This document shows, piece after piece, positions 62,371-64,000 of a DNA stretch of 64,000 bases. Origin of the DNA: Zhengitettix transpicula (lineage: Eukaryota; Arthropoda; Insecta; Orthoptera; Tetrigidae); contig CM073591.1 of the NCBI GenBank assembly GCA_037074705.1, positions 79,776,532 through 79,840,531 of the forward strand, given 5' to 3'. The position numbers were made by a program, and so were the translations under genes. Below the pieces are notes generated by a model. It was not told the origin of the DNA. It did not search any database and saw only the letters and a list, made by a program, of their open reading frames with translations. Within the stretch, counting starts at the first letter, position 1, and every line of letters begins with the position of its first letter.

Positions 62371-64000
62371 GTTTTAGAATGTTTAAGTATTTCAACCCCC
62401 GTCCACTTCCGCTTCTGGGGTTGGTAGACGCGTCTCACCACGACAGTGTTGTTTTCCTGGTCGCAAAGAACCCGTGTACGAAATTTGGTGAAATTTGCTC
62501 CAGCGGTGTAGATTTGTATTCTCCACCCCAAACGCTAGGGGTGCTCTTTCCCCAGGGTGTAGAGGTTGAAAATTATATTCAGATATCATCAGTGGAAACA
62601 CTATAAATATCTTTGACCCCTAAAAATATTTATCCGACTGAAATATCGACTGGTTTAGCATGTTTAAATATTTCCACCCCCGTCCACCCCCGCTTCTGGG
62701 GTTGGTAGACGCGTCTCACCCCGATAGTGTTGTTTTCCTGGTGGCAAAGAACCCGTGTACGAAATTTGGTGAAATTTGCTCCAGCGGTGTAGATTTGTAC
62801 TCTCCACCCCAAACGCTAGGGGTGCTCTTTCCCCAGGGTGTAGAGGTTGAAAATTATATTCAGATATCATCAGTGGAAAGACTATAAATATCTTTGACCC
62901 CTAAAAATATTTATCCGACTAAAATATCGGCTGTTTTAGCATGTTTAAATATTTAAACCCTTGTGCACCCCCGCTTCTGGGGGTGGTAGACATGTCTCAC
63001 CCCGACAGTGTTTGTTTCCTGGTCGTAAAGAACACGTGTACGAAATTTGGTGAAATTTGCTCTACCGGTGTAGATTTGTATAACGAACATACAAACATAC
63101 AAACATACAAACATACAAACAAACATACAAACATACATACACTCATTTTTATTTATAAGACTAGCTGGGTGCCCGGCGTTGCCCGAGATGTCATTTATCT
63201 ATAACCATCCATAAGACTCCAATTTGCGCTATTTTTATGTAAAGCTCCTCGAACCCTATCCCTAAATGTGCTCACCTCCCATGCCGAAGGGGGATGAAGT
63301 CATTGACTAAATATATCGGCCGTTTTTACATGTTAGAAGATGACCACCCCCACAAATATGCGATAATGAAAAAGAATGTATTCCACGTAAAAATCGGCCG
63401 ATTACATTGTCTGACAATTTATTCCCTCGCCCAACAACTCCCAAACCCGTCGCGTTACCCAGGTTGTCACAGTTAGATTCAGCGACATTCATAGTCTCGG
63501 AATTGATTCGATTCTCGGTTGTTTTTGCGGGATTTTATTTAACGTACCTCCACCCCACCCCTAAGCTTGCTCCCCTCACACGGGTTAAATTATACACAAA
63601 CAACATCGGTATAAATACTATCAAAGTAATTAACCCCAGGAAATAATTATCGCAAATATCGACCGTTTAACATGTTTGAAAATTTTCACCCCCGACCACT
63701 CTCGCTTCGGGGACTTAAACGGTCAAATTTAATGTCATAATTAAACTCAGTGAAAATCCTGATAGTTTCTGGTTTATTTTTATCTAATGCTACTTCCACG
63801 CAAACCCTTAAGGGTGCACCCTTCCTAGTCCGAAAGGGGTTGAAATTACACACAGAGAACATGTAGGGAAATTTTATTAATCTAATTCATCCCGAAATAT
63901 ATTTAATTGACGCAAAAAACAGCCGGTCAACTCATCCCAACCCAGCCGATACCCGCGCGTTGTCCAGATTGTCATAAATAAATTCAGCGACATCACTTTC

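Larger units (their letters stand above)
57048..64000 (+). repeat. Higher-order repeat array of the CTGGGTGCCCGGCG family
   Basis: The whole stretch is built from degenerate units of a few hundred bp, each with a CTCGGTTG...CACCCC block, an ACATCGGTAGAAA block, and a CCGCTTCTGGGGGTGGTAGA or similar C-rich block. Full-length starts occur at 57048, about 59498 (edge altered) and 63161. ACAT/ACAA microsatellites close units near 59418-59480, 61378-61433 and 63085-63143. Open frames on both strands, for example 57303-57542 and its copies at 59738 and 63407, are preserved only because the copies are recent; I see no protein signature. The array runs off the window end. Confidence 0.85.

Overview
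The window looks like arthropod, most probably insect, nuclear DNA. It is AT-rich, its one clear gene is cut into many exons by kilobase introns with ordinary GT-AG borders, and the rest is crowded with animal-type mobile DNA: mariner, Penelope-like, LTR-like, SINE-like and foldback elements. Nothing in the sequence fixes the species.

The only host gene I can support is an M1-family zinc aminopeptidase (aminopeptidase N-like) on the + strand. I read it as 15 coding exons from 24321 to 48096. All exon phases agree, and together they give 2619 nt, or 872 codons plus a stop. A 23-nt first coding exon supplies the start of an N-terminal hydrophobic segment. The zinc site (H333, E334, H337, E356) and the catalytic tyrosine (Y419) are intact. 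The substrate-binding GAMEN motif reads WAVEN, and one intron seems to lack a normal GT donor. About 15 N-glycosylation sequons suit a secreted or surface enzyme. No C-terminal GPI-anchor signal is visible.

Layout: 1-5457 is AT-rich with nothing recognised. 5458-9578 is bounded by long inverted repeats and holds a Penelope-like endonuclease scrap, a hammerhead-like motif, a GC-rich patch, a foldback copy and a mariner remnant. 10508-11820 is a complete-looking mariner with both inverted repeats but two frameshifts. 13815-14922 is a TG...CA element set in a TA microsatellite. 14923-24320 is AT-rich with no recognised gene. 24321-48096 is the aminopeptidase gene, whose introns carry foldback elements, TG...CA elements, SINE-like copies and microsatellites. 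48457-57029 holds more of the same families plus a 2.4 kb element with about 190 bp inverted repeats. 57048-64000 is a higher-order repeat array built from degenerate units of a few hundred bp and a block duplicated about 3.4-3.7 kb apart.

The most notable repeat biology is threefold. A roughly 530 bp A-tailed element (family R) has target duplications showing that it inserts into A-runs, including the A-tails of its own relatives. A family of TG...CA elements sits in (TA)n tracts, once nested inside a foldback element. Hammerhead-like cores recur, best developed in a tandem Penelope-type repeat near 55.3 kb. Repeat family names (F, M, R) are mine.
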